Part shown: piece by piece, positions 21,553 through 31,500 of the stretch | How the letters are laid out: each line of letters opens with the position of its first letter | Position numbering within the stretch: the first letter of the stretch is position 1 | From: Vombatus ursinus | Taxonomy: Eukaryota; Chordata; Mammalia; Diprotodontia; Vombatidae | Direction of reading: 5' to 3' | Assembly: GCF_900497805.2 (NCBI RefSeq) | Contig: NW_020948739.1 | Span: forward strand, 13,546,890 to 13,610,889 | Length of the DNA: 64,000 bases | The notes under the pieces: model-generated | Database searches by the model: none | What the model was told of the DNA's origin: nothing | What the model saw: the letters and a program-made list of their open reading frames with translations, nothing else | Position numbers and translations under genes: made by a program

Positions 21553-21690
21553 TTAGAGAACTGAATCAAATTTATAAAAATACAGGTCATTCCCCAATTG
21601 ATAAACAGTCAAAGGATATGAATAGGCAGTTTTCAAGAGGGAGGGAGAGATAGAATTTGGAACTTAAAAGTTTAAATAAAAAACGTTTTA
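21553..21690 (+). mobile_element. Internally deleted L1 remnant
   Basis: An ORF2 piece ('agagaactgaatcaaattta', 'caattgataaacagtcaaag') is joined directly to the extreme 3' UTR ('gagggagggagagatag', 'ggaacttaaaag'). Same kind of internal loss as the L1 at 7809. Confidence 0.75.
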
Positions 21691-21714
21691 AAAATTTGTA
21701 TTGATATCTTTGCT

Positions 21715-21968
21715 TTTTTATCAACTACATTTTTCCATGTATCTTTCCTCTACTTCTCCAAGAGAGTCATTCCTTATGGTAAGGGGGCCATGTCTAGTCA
21801 TCCTGATCTATATCCACTATAGCTACTGGACCCGAATGGCTCTGGAGGAGAAAGTGGTTACTTAGCACAGCTCTCCCTCACTTAAATCCAGTTCACTTGC
21901 AAGTTATGGTTTCACCTTCCTCATGTTATGGTACTCTTCAAGAATGAAGGACAAACAATAACATCCTT
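21715..21968 (+). mobile_element. RTE-like LINE 3' tail
   Basis: 'gtctagtcatcctgatctat', 'actggacccgaatggctctg', 'cacttaaatccagttcactt', ending 'ctcttcaagaatgaaggac'. No coding part. Confidence 0.75.
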
Positions 21969-22129
21969 ATGATAAAGTGTTTTTTTTAAAGGAAGACAAA
22001 CTAATCAACATATTGGAAAAATTCTGACATTATTATGTAGTTTTCCATACTCACAGGTCCCTAATTCTTCTAGATAGTTTTAGGAGATGCCTACTCATAT
22101 CTCTTCTTTGGGACTTTGCTTGGTTGTTC

Positions 22130-22540
22130 TGGGAGGGCTAGCATATTGCAGTGGCCACACCCCATAAATCCATCTCAGCAGATGGGCTAAATCAGGTTGA
22201 GGGTCTCAACCCATTGGCGAATTGGGGGGATTTCCTGGGGCAAAATGGGTAGATGGGAACAATTTGTTCCAACAGCCATGAATGTGACTGAAGCAGTTGC
22301 TGTAGAATGCTTAGAGCTTGGTCAGACATCGAAGACACCAACATCATCCATTGCATCCTGGGCCATCACAAGAAGTCCTGACTTTTGTCCTGCCATTGGA
22401 CTTTGATGACTCTAGAAGAGAGACTGAGGCTAATAACTTTGTGCAGCTCTACTTGCTTAAATCCAGTTTACATGCAAATCAAGATAGCAGCCCATGATGT
22501 CATTGGTCTTCCTCAAAAAACAAAGGATGAGCAACACATT
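22130..22540 (+). mobile_element. RTE-like repeat, longer variant
   Basis: Shares the 'ttggactttgatgactct' to 'caaaggatgag' tail with the RTE-like family but carries a different 5' portion ('gcagtggccacaccccat', 'gcttagagcttggtcagaca') that recurs at 50500-50983. Confidence 0.75.
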
Positions 22541-23232
22541 TGCTATTACAAAAAGTGCTGCCATAAATAGTGCATATAGGACCTTTCTTTTTTGTCATTG
22601 ACTTCCTTGGAGTATATGGCTAGTAGCAAAATCTAGGAATTAAAGGACATGGATATTGTAGTCTTATTCTTAGCATAACTCTAAAATGCTTTCCAGAATG
22701 GTTGGATAAATTCACAGCTCTACCAACAGTGTGTCAGTGTACCCATCTTTCCACAATCTCTCCAATATTGACTATTCAATAATCCCCTTTGCTAAATTGC
22801 TTTATGTGAGGAAAACTTCAGAGCTGTTTTGTTTTTCATTTCTCTTATTCATGTGTGATTTAGATGCATTCGTTCAGATAGTTGTTAACAGTTTGCAGTT
22901 CTTTTGAGAAAAATTTGTTAATATGTTAAGTATCTTTTAGGGAATGACACTTATTTTTATAGATTTCTGTCAGTTGTCTCTATATTTTGGATGTTCCACT
23001 CATAAAAATATTTAATACACATTTTTTTCATAATTGACCACTTCCCTTTTTATCCTTATTACACTAATTTTGTCTGTGTAAAAGCTTCTAAATTTCACGT
23101 TATCAAAGTTATCTATTTTCTCTTTCTTAATCACTTCTATCTCTTGTTTGGTTAGCTATAATTCTGAAAGGTACCTAATCTGTTTCTCGTCTAATTTTTT
23201 ATGGTATTATCTTTAATTCTCAGGTCTGAAAT
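22541..23232 (-). mobile_element. L1 LINE ORF2 fragment
   Basis: Antisense ORF2: 'aaaaagtgctgccataaata', 'ccagaatggttggataaatt', 'ctctaccaacagtgtgtcag', then further 5' ORF2 ('acactaattttgtctgtgta', 'gttatcaaagttatctattt'). Confidence 0.8.
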
Positions 23233-23239
23233 GCTATTA

Positions 23240-23512
23240 GAGACAGGTGACTCAATGGATAGAGTGCTGGGCCTGGAGTCAAGAAGAACTGAGTTCAAGT
23301 CCAATCTCAGACACCCACTAGCTATGTAACCCTGGGCAAGTCACTTAACCTCTCTTAGCCTCAGTTTCCTAATCTGTAAAATGAGGATAGTAACAACTTC
23401 TGCCTCCCAGGGTTGTTTTGAAGATCAAATGAGATAATAATTGAAAGTGTTTAGTACTATGTGCCTGGCACATAGTAAGTGTCATATAAATGTTAGCTAA
23501 TATTATCATTGT
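23240..23512 (+). mobile_element. MIR SINE, full length
   Basis: Head 'tggatagagtgctgggcct', CORE 'atgtaaccctgggcaagtca', 'ctaatctgtaaaatgaggat', tail 'gcctggcacatagtaagtgt'. Confidence 0.9.
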
Positions 23513-23890
23513 CAGCATAAAAAAAACATTAGGCTGTCTAGGTAAATAAATTCCAAATACCTCTTAGCCAGTCAGATTTTCACCATATTTATAAATATCT
23601 TAACATTCATGAGCTTAATGACATTTACCTTGTAATAAAATCTGTGGGTTTTATTGAATTCCTAACAAGTCTTATTTTAAATCATATTCTAATTACCTTA
23701 TGGTCTAGTTTGTTTTTTTTCAGTCCCTGACTGTATAGTCATCTTCATTCACAAAGCTGCAATGGTCTTATTTTTCTTAAGATGTAAACAGTAACATTTT
23801 GCTGTGAAAATAAGAAACTAATGTGTTAGTGTCCTATAACTGTGATAGTGTTGACTTAGAGATGGATGGAGTTCTAGCAAGAATGAGAAG
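23513..23890. other. Unassigned AT-rich sequence
   Basis: Possibly very old L1-like sequence, but no diagnostic block. Confidence 0.4.
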
Positions 23891-24032
23891 GGCTGCTTCA
23901 GAGGGTACTAGCTACCATAAAGCACCACCCTTGATGACCACTTGTTGGGTGTATTGCAGAAAGGGTCTTGTTCACACACAGGTTAGACTAGATGGCCCCT
24001 GAAAACTTACCAGTTCTGAGATTGTAGGCTTT
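23891..24032 (+). mobile_element. CR1/L3 LINE 3' end
   Basis: 'gatgaccacttgttgggtgt', 'aggttagactagatggcccc', 'cagttctgagattgtagg': the standard CR1/L3 terminus. Confidence 0.8.
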
Positions 24033-24235
24033 CCTTGTTGTTAGTCCTTTGTTCTCAAAGAGGACCAAGTACATCAAGAGGGTGATGTCTTGACTTGCAA
24101 GTGAATTGGATTTAAGTGAGGCAGAGCTGTGCTAAGTCATCGGCCCCACTCTCTCCTCCAGAGTCATCAGAGTCTAGTGGCAAGACATAGGTCAGGACCA
24201 CAGGTGATGGCCCAGGAGACATTGGCCTTTTTAAG
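24033..24235 (-). mobile_element. RTE-like LINE 3' tail
   Basis: Antisense: 'cctttgttctcaaagaggac', 'gacttgcaagtgaattggat', 'ctctcctccagagtcatcag'. Confidence 0.8.
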
Positions 24236-24254
24236 CTACCGAGAGGTAGAAAGG

Positions 24255-24460
24255 CACCTTAGCAGGGGAGGGAGTGTTGGAATGGTGGAAAAGCATTGAC
24301 TTTGAAGTCAAAGGACCTGGTTTCAAATCATGCCTCTGAGCTTACATAAAGCAAGTCGCTTCACCTCTGAGGCCTCAGCTTCATTGGCTGTAAAATTAGG
24401 GAGTTGGTCTAGTTGCCTTTAAGGTCCCTGCCAGCTTAAGATCTATGATTCTCTGGTCTA
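24255..24460 (+). mobile_element. MIR3 SINE
   Basis: 'atggtggaaaagcattgact', degraded CORE, and the L3-type tail 'ttggtctagttgcctttaag', 'agatctatgattct'. Confidence 0.75.
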
Positions 24461-24554
24461 ATCCAAGACCTCATTTATTTGTAAATAAATTTTGTATTTT
24501 TATTTTTGTATATTATTATATTATTTATTATATCATTTTTATTTTTGTATTGTA

Positions 24555-24683
24555 TTTTTGTATATCTTGAATATCCTACTCTTGTCAGAGATATGTATCT
24601 GAAAATTTTTCCTAGTTGTGGCTGCTTTCCTTTTTTTGTAATCCTGTTTACACTAATTTTGTCTATATTTGTTTGCAATTTTT
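24555..24683 (-). mobile_element. L1 LINE ORF2 fragment
   Basis: Antisense ORF2: 'tctgaaaatttttcctagtt', 'ctgctttccttttttt', 'acactaattttgtctata'. Confidence 0.6.
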
Positions 24684-24696
24684 TTTAAAAGATAAG

Positions 24697-24974
24697 ATCT
24701 CCTCTTCCTATCTCACCCAGGCTAGAAGTATAGATCCAGTCCCACTGTGGTCAATAAGGAAGCTTTGATCTGCTCCGTTTCTGACTGGGTCATCCTCTCC
24801 CTAGGTAACCTAATGGTCATCAGCTCCCCAGAGCTCACCATATTGGTATCAAATTTAATGCAGATATCCAATGGGCTTAGCTCACTGCTTCTCAAAAGTG
24901 CTGAGCTCAAGAAAGACCCTAACCTCAGTCTCTTCTGGAGCAGGAGTTACAGGCCTATGCCATCACTCCTGGCT
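24697..24974 (-). pseudogene. RN7SL (pseudogene): 7SL (SRP) RNA retropseudogene
   Basis: On the minus strand this matches signal recognition particle RNA over nearly its whole ~300-nt length, in order. The plus strand carries reverse complements of the 5' Alu-domain end ('ggagttacaggcctatgcca'), the middle ('cagagctcaccatattggta', 7SL 'accatattgatgcc'), 'tttgatctgctccgtttctg' (7SL 'gacctgctccgtttccga'), 'ctaggtaacctaatggt', and the 3' end ('ctcacccaggctagaagt'). A 13-bp direct repeat 'tttaaaagatRag' flanks it (24684-24696, 24986-24998), as expected for L1-mediated insertion, with about 11 extra bases at the 5' side. Many substitutions and no evident upstream promoter, so a pseudogene rather than an active SRP RNA gene. 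SRP RNA scaffolds the particle that directs nascent secretory proteins to the endoplasmic reticulum. Confidence 0.88.
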
Positions 24975-24998
24975 TAATCTTGTCATTTAAAAGATGAG

Positions 24999-25112
24999 AA
25001 AAGGGACGCATAAGAAACTTTGCTCAAAGTCATACTGGTATTAAGTGGCAGAGTTGAGATTTGAATCTAAGACTTCTGACTCAAAATCTAGACCACTTTT
25101 CCTTTGTGCCTT
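24999..25112 (-). mobile_element. MIR-family SINE fragment
   Basis: Antisense CORE: 'caaagtcatactggtattaa', 'tggcagagttgagatttga', 'acttctgactc'. Confidence 0.65.
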
Positions 25113-25189
25113 GTTTTTATAATTGTTCACTGTTCCATATGGACTTGAGAGTAATGTGGATTGGCTTCCAAGTAGAATGTCTAGAATGG

Positions 25190-25310
25190 AGTAATATTAC
25201 ATGATGATAGAAAGGTAAAGTGGTAACAGACCATTGAGAGCAAAGGAGTTTGAGAGTGACATGACAGGCCATAGGGAGCTGCTGAAGACTTTTGAACAGA
25301 GGCGTACTTA
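25190..25310 (-). mobile_element. L2 LINE fragment
   Basis: Antisense L2 ORF2/3' UTR: 'atagggagctgctgaagact', 'tttgaacagaggcgtact'. Confidence 0.5.
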
Positions 25311-25402
25311 TACCATGACCTGGAGGACACAGACCCAAGTTTCTAGCACCTTCCTTCCTCTGCCACAAACCTTCTTCTTCCACAAAGAACTTTAAGAAGA
25401 TA

Positions 25403-25635
25403 AAATTTAATAATAATAATGATAGCTAACATTTTTGTAGCACTTTAAGGTTTGCAAAGCCCTCTCTATATATAATCATCTCATTTGATCCTGAGAAGTA
25501 GATGCTTTTAGTATTCCCATTTTCCAGATGGGGAAATTGAGACTGAGAGTAGTTAAGTGATTTGGCCAGGATCTGATAACTAGTAAACATCTGAGGCAGA
25601 ATTCATGTTCAGACCTTCTTGATTCCATGTCTAGG
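25403..25635 (-). mobile_element. MIR SINE
   Basis: Antisense: 'gatagctaacatttttgtag', 'tttaaggtttgcaaagccct', 'tcccattttccagatgggg'. Confidence 0.85.
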
Positions 25636-25837
25636 AAGAAGGTAAAATTATACCCCAGGTAATAATGATCTTGTAAGAAAAATACATTGAAATATGAATC
25701 TTTTAACAATTCATACAGTTAAATTGATCAACTTTTTCACTTGTTTTCTTTTTATCTATAAATTCACCAGGACATTTTCTCATATGTGTTTTTGTTGATG
25801 TTCATATTTAAATATTAGACCTGATAGTCAATTTAAT

Positions 25838-25990
25838 TCAATTCAGAAAACATTAAGAACAAACTGTGTGTCATGTACTGTCCTGAATAATGAAATAGTC
25901 CAACACTCTTAAGTGTTTACTTTCTACTGGGAAGACACAGTATGAACAGAGATAGGAAAATACAAGTTAATTTGAGAAGGGAGTCCAAGC
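25838..25990 (-). mobile_element. L2 LINE 3' fragment
   Basis: Antisense: 'tgtgtcatgtactgtcctga', 'tactttctactgggaagaca'. Old. Confidence 0.55.
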
Positions 25991-26439
25991 AATCTATGAT
26001 CTATGTGTAACTGTCTCTTCTGGAGTTAAATCTATTACCCTTGTATCCTATATAAGTGCTTATATAAAAAGGCTTGTATATGTAACATGACACAAATTAA
26101 GCCTAACGACATTGAATTATGTTTAACGGATGAAATATGAGTGGCCACTCTGACCTGCCACAGGCTCTCCACCTACCTAAGATTTGGGCAGATTTTCCTT
26201 CCAGCACCTTACTGTTTTTGTGCAAGATAATGTTTCTTCACTAGTCTCCTTTTCCTGCATAGCCCCACATTGCTCCAAACTGCTATCTATTCTGGACCTC
26301 TTAAATCTGCTACATTGATCAGGGAAAAGTATCTAGTTTTATCTTTCCTAGTGAAGACTGTGTAGTTGGTCACTTTCCTGACCAAAGACACCCTCTCTGG
26401 CCACCAACTACCTTGTGTGTTTAGTTTCCCCCTCTTAAA
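25991..26439. other. Unassigned sequence
   Basis: No repeat or gene recognised. Confidence 0.5.
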
Positions 26440-26565
26440 GTGTAAACGGTCTTTCTTGAGTGAAGAAGCTGTCTTTGCATTTGTATTTGTATCTTCAGGA
26501 CTTAGCACAGTGTTTAGCAGATAGTAAGCACTTAACAAATGCTTTTTTACTCATTGATTCACACC
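26440..26565 (+). mobile_element. L2 LINE 3' end
   Basis: 'gacttagcacagtgtttagc', 'tagtaagcacttaacaaatg'. Confidence 0.75.
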
Positions 26566-27080
26566 TTCTATTCATTATATCTCCTGTGAGCTGCCTATCC
26601 TTGCCAAATCTTAAAATACTTTAAAGAGTTGAATGCAACCATCTTTTTTTTAAGAAAGCAATATGCTGTCCATAGAACTTTTTATTTAGATTTTAAAATA
26701 CATATGTCATTGTCACTGAAAGTTGACTTTGATAACCCTTTTGGTTGAGATTCAATCCATTTCAGTTTGGTTTGTTGTTGTTTATTGATTTTTGGTATCT
26801 AAGATGTGTAGACAAGTTCTCTGAGCAATATTTTTCACAACCATCAAAATGCAACCACTTCTAGCCAAGAATCACCAGCTGTTGGCAACCTTTTAGAATG
26901 AGTTCTGTCCAGTGATAGGAGGAATGCACTGACCAGTCCTTAACTTAGTCATAGTTACCTAGCATTTAAATGGCAAATGGGGTTTGATGAAGGTTAAAGT
27001 GTTTGAAATGCCCTTTTTATTCTCTTTTACTATTCTTTTTCTTTTGCTTTTTTTTTGGAGGGAGTTGGGGGGGCGGTGCT
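26566..27080. other. Unassigned sequence
   Basis: No repeat recognised. A G-rich run lies near 27056-27077. Confidence 0.5.
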
Positions 27081-27156
27081 TCTTTGTATCTCTGATACTT
27101 AGAATGATGCCTGGCACGTGGTGAGCCCATAAAATGTGCTTGTTGACCAATTGACA
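27081..27156 (+). mobile_element. L2 LINE 3' terminus
   Basis: 'gatacttagaatgatgcctg' followed by 'aaaatgtgcttgttgacc'. Confidence 0.6.
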
Positions 27157-28084
27157 ATAATACCTTAGTCTCAGTGATGAGTCATCTTTAAATTTAGGGA
27201 CTTCATGAATAAATGTGGTATTAAGGTTTGGGAGATTTGCTTTCTGAGATTTTTACCTTTGTGATGGCTTTGACAATATGTAGTAATGTGGCCAGTCACA
27301 CAGTATATTTGATATGACAGGTGTGAGAATGCCATGAACTCTGTGTTTCAACTTCAGTGGGGAGATGGCCAAGTATAGCGATTCTGTGATGCGTGGTTAC
27401 ATTTAAACTAGGCTGATTCCACATGACAGCAGTCTCAATCAGGCTCAATAAATAGTACAATACGTAACATTAGGCCAGTTCCTGAGCAGAAGCCAAGATC
27501 TGTGCTACAGACTTAGTGAACCTGTGCCTGTGAGGGATGATGGCTCTGGGTGTAACCTGAGCTAGCCCCGAGCTGGAGATGAGACTTTGGAAAATGTAAA
27601 CAGATATCTGAAGTGACAGGTGACAACTATGTGCCAAAGGGAACTTTGCTCATCTTCCAGGGCTTTGGTATGGTTTTAAAACATTCTGACTGCTAGCTAG
27701 GCATGATTTACATTTTACCGTTAAAACCTTCCTACATCCTTCATAACATTCAGGACATGCCTACAGTTTTCAATAGGCATAAAAACCGATGCCATCTGTC
27801 TTCCTGATCATTATGCTTTGGCCATCTTTTGGCATTAATATATCTTCCCAGAAAGGGGGAAGCAGCAATTATATTCTCTGTGGTTTTGTTTAGCAGCTGC
27901 TGTTGACTATAAGAAAACATGAAAATTTCAGCTCCTGACTTTAGGAGTTATATGCTTTTTTTTATCTTTGATAAGAAACCTATATAAAATTCCTATTCAC
28001 TTACTTTATTCTGCACATAGCAGCTTTTAGAGACAAATATGTATATTTGTGTGTACATATGTGTGTATGTCTATGTATGTATAG
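27157..28084. other. Repeat-poor island
   Basis: About 0.9 kb with no repeat family I can recognise, the longest such stretch of relatively balanced composition in the window. No convincing reading frame. Candidate conserved non-coding or regulatory sequence, by exclusion only. Confidence 0.35.
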
Positions 28085-28318
28085 TATGAGAGGAAGTATA
28101 GCATAATAGATTAAAAGATGGCACTAGAGTTAGAAAACTTGGTTCAAATCCTGCTTCTGACATGACACTCACTGTGTGACCCTGAGAAAGTCACTCAATC
28201 TCTTAGTGACCCTAGGCAACTCACAATTCTCTAAGACCATGGAGTTATAGAAGGCTTGCTGATCTAAAGTTTCCATCTCAATATAGAAGTTCCTACCCCA
28301 ATGAAATCATAGATAAAT
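28085..28318 (+). mobile_element. CORE-SINE of a MIR-like (Ther-2-like) family
   Basis: Head 'taatagattaaaagatggc', CORE 'actgtgtgaccctgagaaag', then the same unusual tail as 2586-2799 ('agttcctaccccaatgaaat'). Confidence 0.65.
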
Positions 28319-28439
28319 ATTTTGTTGTATGTATGTTTTCTGATATCCATATTTTATCTACTTGTGATTTTATCCATGTGAGTACTTCATTTGTGCAGAT
28401 GATAATATTTTAGCACCTTGATGGAAGACCTTCCTAACT

Positions 28440-28442
<3 letters not shown>

Positions 28443-28470
<28 letters not shown>
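28443..28470 (+). repeat. (GT)n microsatellite
   Basis: About 14 GT units. Confidence 0.95.
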
Positions 28471-28702
28471 AATGATGGCCCTCTCTAGGGCTGGGAGTAG
28501 GAGAAAGGGGAAAAGAAAAAGAAAGGAAAAATAAAAAGAAAGTTACATGATAAGGGTATTATATATTTTAAAAGGAATAGCAAGTTGTACATAATAGATT
28601 TGCAGTTTCACATGCAATCATTTTCCCCTATTTTATTATGTTATGGAAATGATTGTTTTATTTCTTAAACTCAGAATAAAATAAATTAAATTTTAAAAAA
28701 AT
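28471..28702 (+). mobile_element. L1 LINE 3' end
   Basis: Same 3' UTR subfamily as 38963-39478: 'ggaatagcaagttgtacata', 'atttgcagtttcacatgcaa', ending in an A-rich tail. Confidence 0.8.
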
Positions 28703-28779
28703 TCATTACCTGGTGGTCACAATTATAGTGATGAGCCTCACCTCTCTGAAGTTTAATTATGTTTATCTGTAAATTATTA

Positions 28780-29110
28780 ATACACAGGCATCTAGGTTGC
28801 CCATTGTACTGAAATTGGAGTCAGGAAGACCTGATTTCAAATCCAGCCTCGGACACAAGTCTGAACATATTCATCCTAACTGGGGAGATATCATATATGA
28901 TGGAAATAGTAAATAATAATAAGGATATTATAGGATAGAGGTCATATAGCTATGTGACCCAGAGGAGTCATTTAACCTCTCTATGCTTCAGTTTCCTCTT
29001 CTGTAAAATGAAGATAATTATAACTCTTACCTTCCAGGATTGTTATGAGGATCAAAGGGGAAAATATTTGCAAAAGCCTTTATGTATCTTAAATCACTGA
29101 GAAATGCTAT
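28780..29110 (+). mobile_element. MIR SINE with internal unrelated stretch
   Basis: The head at 28785-28862 ('ggagtcaggaagacctgatt') is separated by about 80 unassigned bases from the CORE and tail at 28945-29110 ('atgtgacccagaggagtc', 'gttatgaggatcaaagggg'). Confidence 0.75.
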
Positions 29111-29261
29111 CATCATCATCATTATTTTCATCATCTATGAAGTCTTCCTAGCTTGGTTAAATTTGTCCAAACTTGCTTTCTGTTGCAACAATTTTATAGA
29201 GCTGAGAGCTCTGTGCCATGATACGGCGTTTTAGTAGGCCTATAGTGTCCATTGCATAAGT

Positions 29262-29462
29262 AACTAGGTGGCTTAGTGGATAGAGTGTTGTGCCTGGAGT
29301 CAGGAGTTCAAATCTGGCCTCAGATATTCACTGGCTATGTGACTCTGGGCAAGTGACATAATCTTTGTTTCCTTAATCCACTAGAGAGGTAAATAGCAAA
29401 TCACTCCAGTATTTTTGCCAAGAAAAAGGCTCGTGAAAAGTCAGACACAACTGAACAACAAC
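29262..29462 (+). mobile_element. MAR1-type CORE-SINE
   Basis: Head 'aactaggtggcttagtggat', CORE 'atgtgactctgggcaagtga', tail 'ttgccaagaaaaaggctcg', ending 'cacaactgaacaacaac'. Confidence 0.9.
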
Positions 29463-29474
29463 TCTGTGCTTCTG

Positions 29475-29583
29475 TAGGGTGTGATGTAATAGGACACTAG
29501 ACTTCAAGTCCTTGGACCTAGTTTTAGTCCTGCTTCTTTCCCAGACTCGCTGTGTGGTCTTGGGTAAATCCCTTCAAGTCTGT
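29475..29583 (+). mobile_element. MIR-family SINE fragment
   Basis: 'ataggacactagacttcaag', 'cgctgtgtggtcttgggtaa'. Cut by the adjacent MAR1. Confidence 0.6.
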
Positions 29584-29647
29584 GGGCAATTAGGTGGCTC
29601 AATGGATAAAGTACTGGGCCTGAAGTTAGGAAGACTCATCTTCCTGA

Positions 29648-30251
29648 TGTGTGGGACAGAGACCACTACTCAAATTCAAAACAAAGACTTAGGTACCTTG
29701 AAAGCAGAAAGGAGTTTATTACTTTCTCATGAGAAAGGGTACCGCCCCTCCTCGCCCTAATGGTGCAGTCCAGGGAGGATGAGTACGTTCAGAAAGCAAG
29801 GCTTATTTATACCCTAATACGAGTTCCTTCTCCCTAACCCCCTACCCTTTATCCCAGTGGCTGGCTTTCGGAGGGGGGGGGGGCACAATCTATTCATGGA
29901 AATCTTCCCCAGCAACATAGTATACAAGTTTGCCTGGAGACAAGAAAAGGCTGAAAGTCTTCAAGTTTAGGTTGGGAGTAGAGCGATTCTATTCTGCTAC
30001 TTGCTTAAAAAGGGGGGGTTTGACAATGTCAGAAGGGAGTGTGTTTCAACAATACAATTAAATTCCTTGAGAAGGCCATCTACAACAGGTTCCTCCAATT
30101 TTTCTCCTTCCACTCTTCTTACTATCTGGCTTCTGACCTTATCTCTCTCCAAATGATCAGTGATCTCTTAATTGCTGCCCTTTGTGAGAACTATTAACAA
30201 GAACTATTAACCCTTTGAGGAGGCTTCACTTCTGAGAGATCATCTCTCACA
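29648..30251 (-). mobile_element. Solo LTR of an endogenous retrovirus, ERV1-like
   Basis: 604 bp with TG...CA ends ('tgtgtgggac' left, 'tctctcaca' right) and a 4-bp duplication 'ctga' (29644-29647, 30252-30255), the size typical of gamma-type/ERV1 integration. Minus-strand LTR landmarks are in order: TATA box 'tataaataag' (29811-29802), poly(A) signal AATAAA (29720-29715), then U5 to 29648. No internal viral region, so this is a recombined solo LTR. It is younger than the MAR1 it interrupts. Confidence 0.82.
30058..30185 (+). mobile_element. L2 reverse-transcriptase fragment inside the LTR U3
   Basis: On the plus strand: 'attccttgagaaggccatct', 'tctggcttctgacctt', 'cagtgatctcttaattgctg', the L2 ORF2 RT-region order (LEKA-Y, Q-SGFR, V-NDLL). 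It is antisense to the LTR. The same L2 region lies antisense near 52850-52960. Confidence 0.7.
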
Positions 30252-30624
30252 CTGAGTTCTAATATGATCTCAGACACTTAATAGCTGTGTGATCTTGGGC
30301 AAGTCACTTGACCCTATTTGCTTCAGTTTCCTCAACTGTAAAATGAGCTAGAGAAGGAATTAGCAAACCACTCCAGTATCCTTGCCAAGAAAATCTCAAA
30401 TAGGGTCACAAAGAATCAGACATTACTGAAATTGACTGAACAATAGCAGAAAGTTAACATTTCCTATGTGTGTATCTAGAAATACTGCCCAGATGGTGAC
30501 ATATAATTGGATAGGCAGCTTGTTGAACCAGTGCACCCAGAAGTGATTGGGAATAAGTACTAGGTCAGGTTGCATCACATTTGGGAAATTATTGCATCCA
30601 AAACCCATCTTTTTCACATCAGTA

Positions 30625-31500
30625 TTCAATGCAATGCAATTCAGTAAATATTTATTAAGAGCCTATTGTGTGCTATGCACTGTGGACACAAAAATGAAAC
30701 TCTCTTTTTCTACAGAGAGATGCAGTGTCTATACAACTAAGTAAATATAAAGTTGATTCAAAATAACAGAAAATAATGTGAAGAGGAGGAGGTGAGGGGA
30801 TCAAAAAAGGCTTTGTATAACAGGTGGCATTGGAGCTGTGCTCTGAAGGAAGCAAGGAAGCCTAGGGAGCCAAGATTGGGAGAAAGGACATCACAGACAC
30901 TCTTTAAAGGTAAAGACCCTTTAGGAGAAGGAATTCTTTAGGAGAAGGAATGCTATGAACAGGAAAACAACTAGCTGGTCAATTTGACTGGAACTGAGAG
31001 TACATGGATGGATGAACTATGAAATAAGTCTGAAAAGATGTGTCAGAGCCAAGCTGTGGAAAGTTTTAAATGCCAAAATGAGGATTTTCTATTTTATCCT
31101 AAAGACAATGGAGAATCATTGAATTTTTTTTTTCTGGGGAGTTGACAGTAAATGTCTCCCAAAGCCTTTCTTTGCAGAGGGCTCAAACATTTCAGAACTT
31201 TCCAGGTAACTCTCCATTTTCTATCAGAAGCTGAGCTTGGTTTCTACTCCCAGTAGGAGGGTGTGGTCACCAAGTCAAAAGTTATGGAGAGTTTAAATAG
31301 AATGAAGAGTGAGAAAAGGCCACTGGAATTATCAAGGGTTCATCAATAGCCTTGGAGAGAGCTTCAGTTAAGAGGAGCTGTTGGACTCGAAATTGAAAGA
31401 GATTAAGAAGTGAGAGGTGAGGAAAAGGACATATATGAATAGGCAAAAAGGGAATAGGTCATATAGTAAGAGTAAGAATGAGGAATGCAATAGATTCTAC
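30625..31500 (-). mobile_element. L2 LINE 3' UTR and ORF2 end, two segments
   Basis: 30625-31125 runs from the L2 terminus ('tattgtgtgctatgcactgt') through the 3' UTR ('gtcagagccaagctgtggaa', 'attttatcctaaagacaatg'). 31240-31500 continues with more 5' L2 ('atagccttggagagagcttc'). About 110 bases between are unassigned. Confidence 0.7.

Larger units (their letters stand above)
29584..30447 (+). mobile_element. MAR1-type CORE-SINE split by a solo LTR
   Basis: Head 29584-29647 ('ggcaattaggtggctcaatg'); body and tail 30252-30447 ('tgtgatcttgggcaagtcac', 'ccttgccaagaaaatctcaa', 'attgactgaacaatag'). The two halves join cleanly if the LTR and one copy of 'ctga' are removed. Confidence 0.88.

Noticed and set aside
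24747-24977. 76-codon plus-strand frame and a 62-codon minus-strand frame
   Set aside because: Both lie in the 7SL RNA retropseudogene, which is non-coding.
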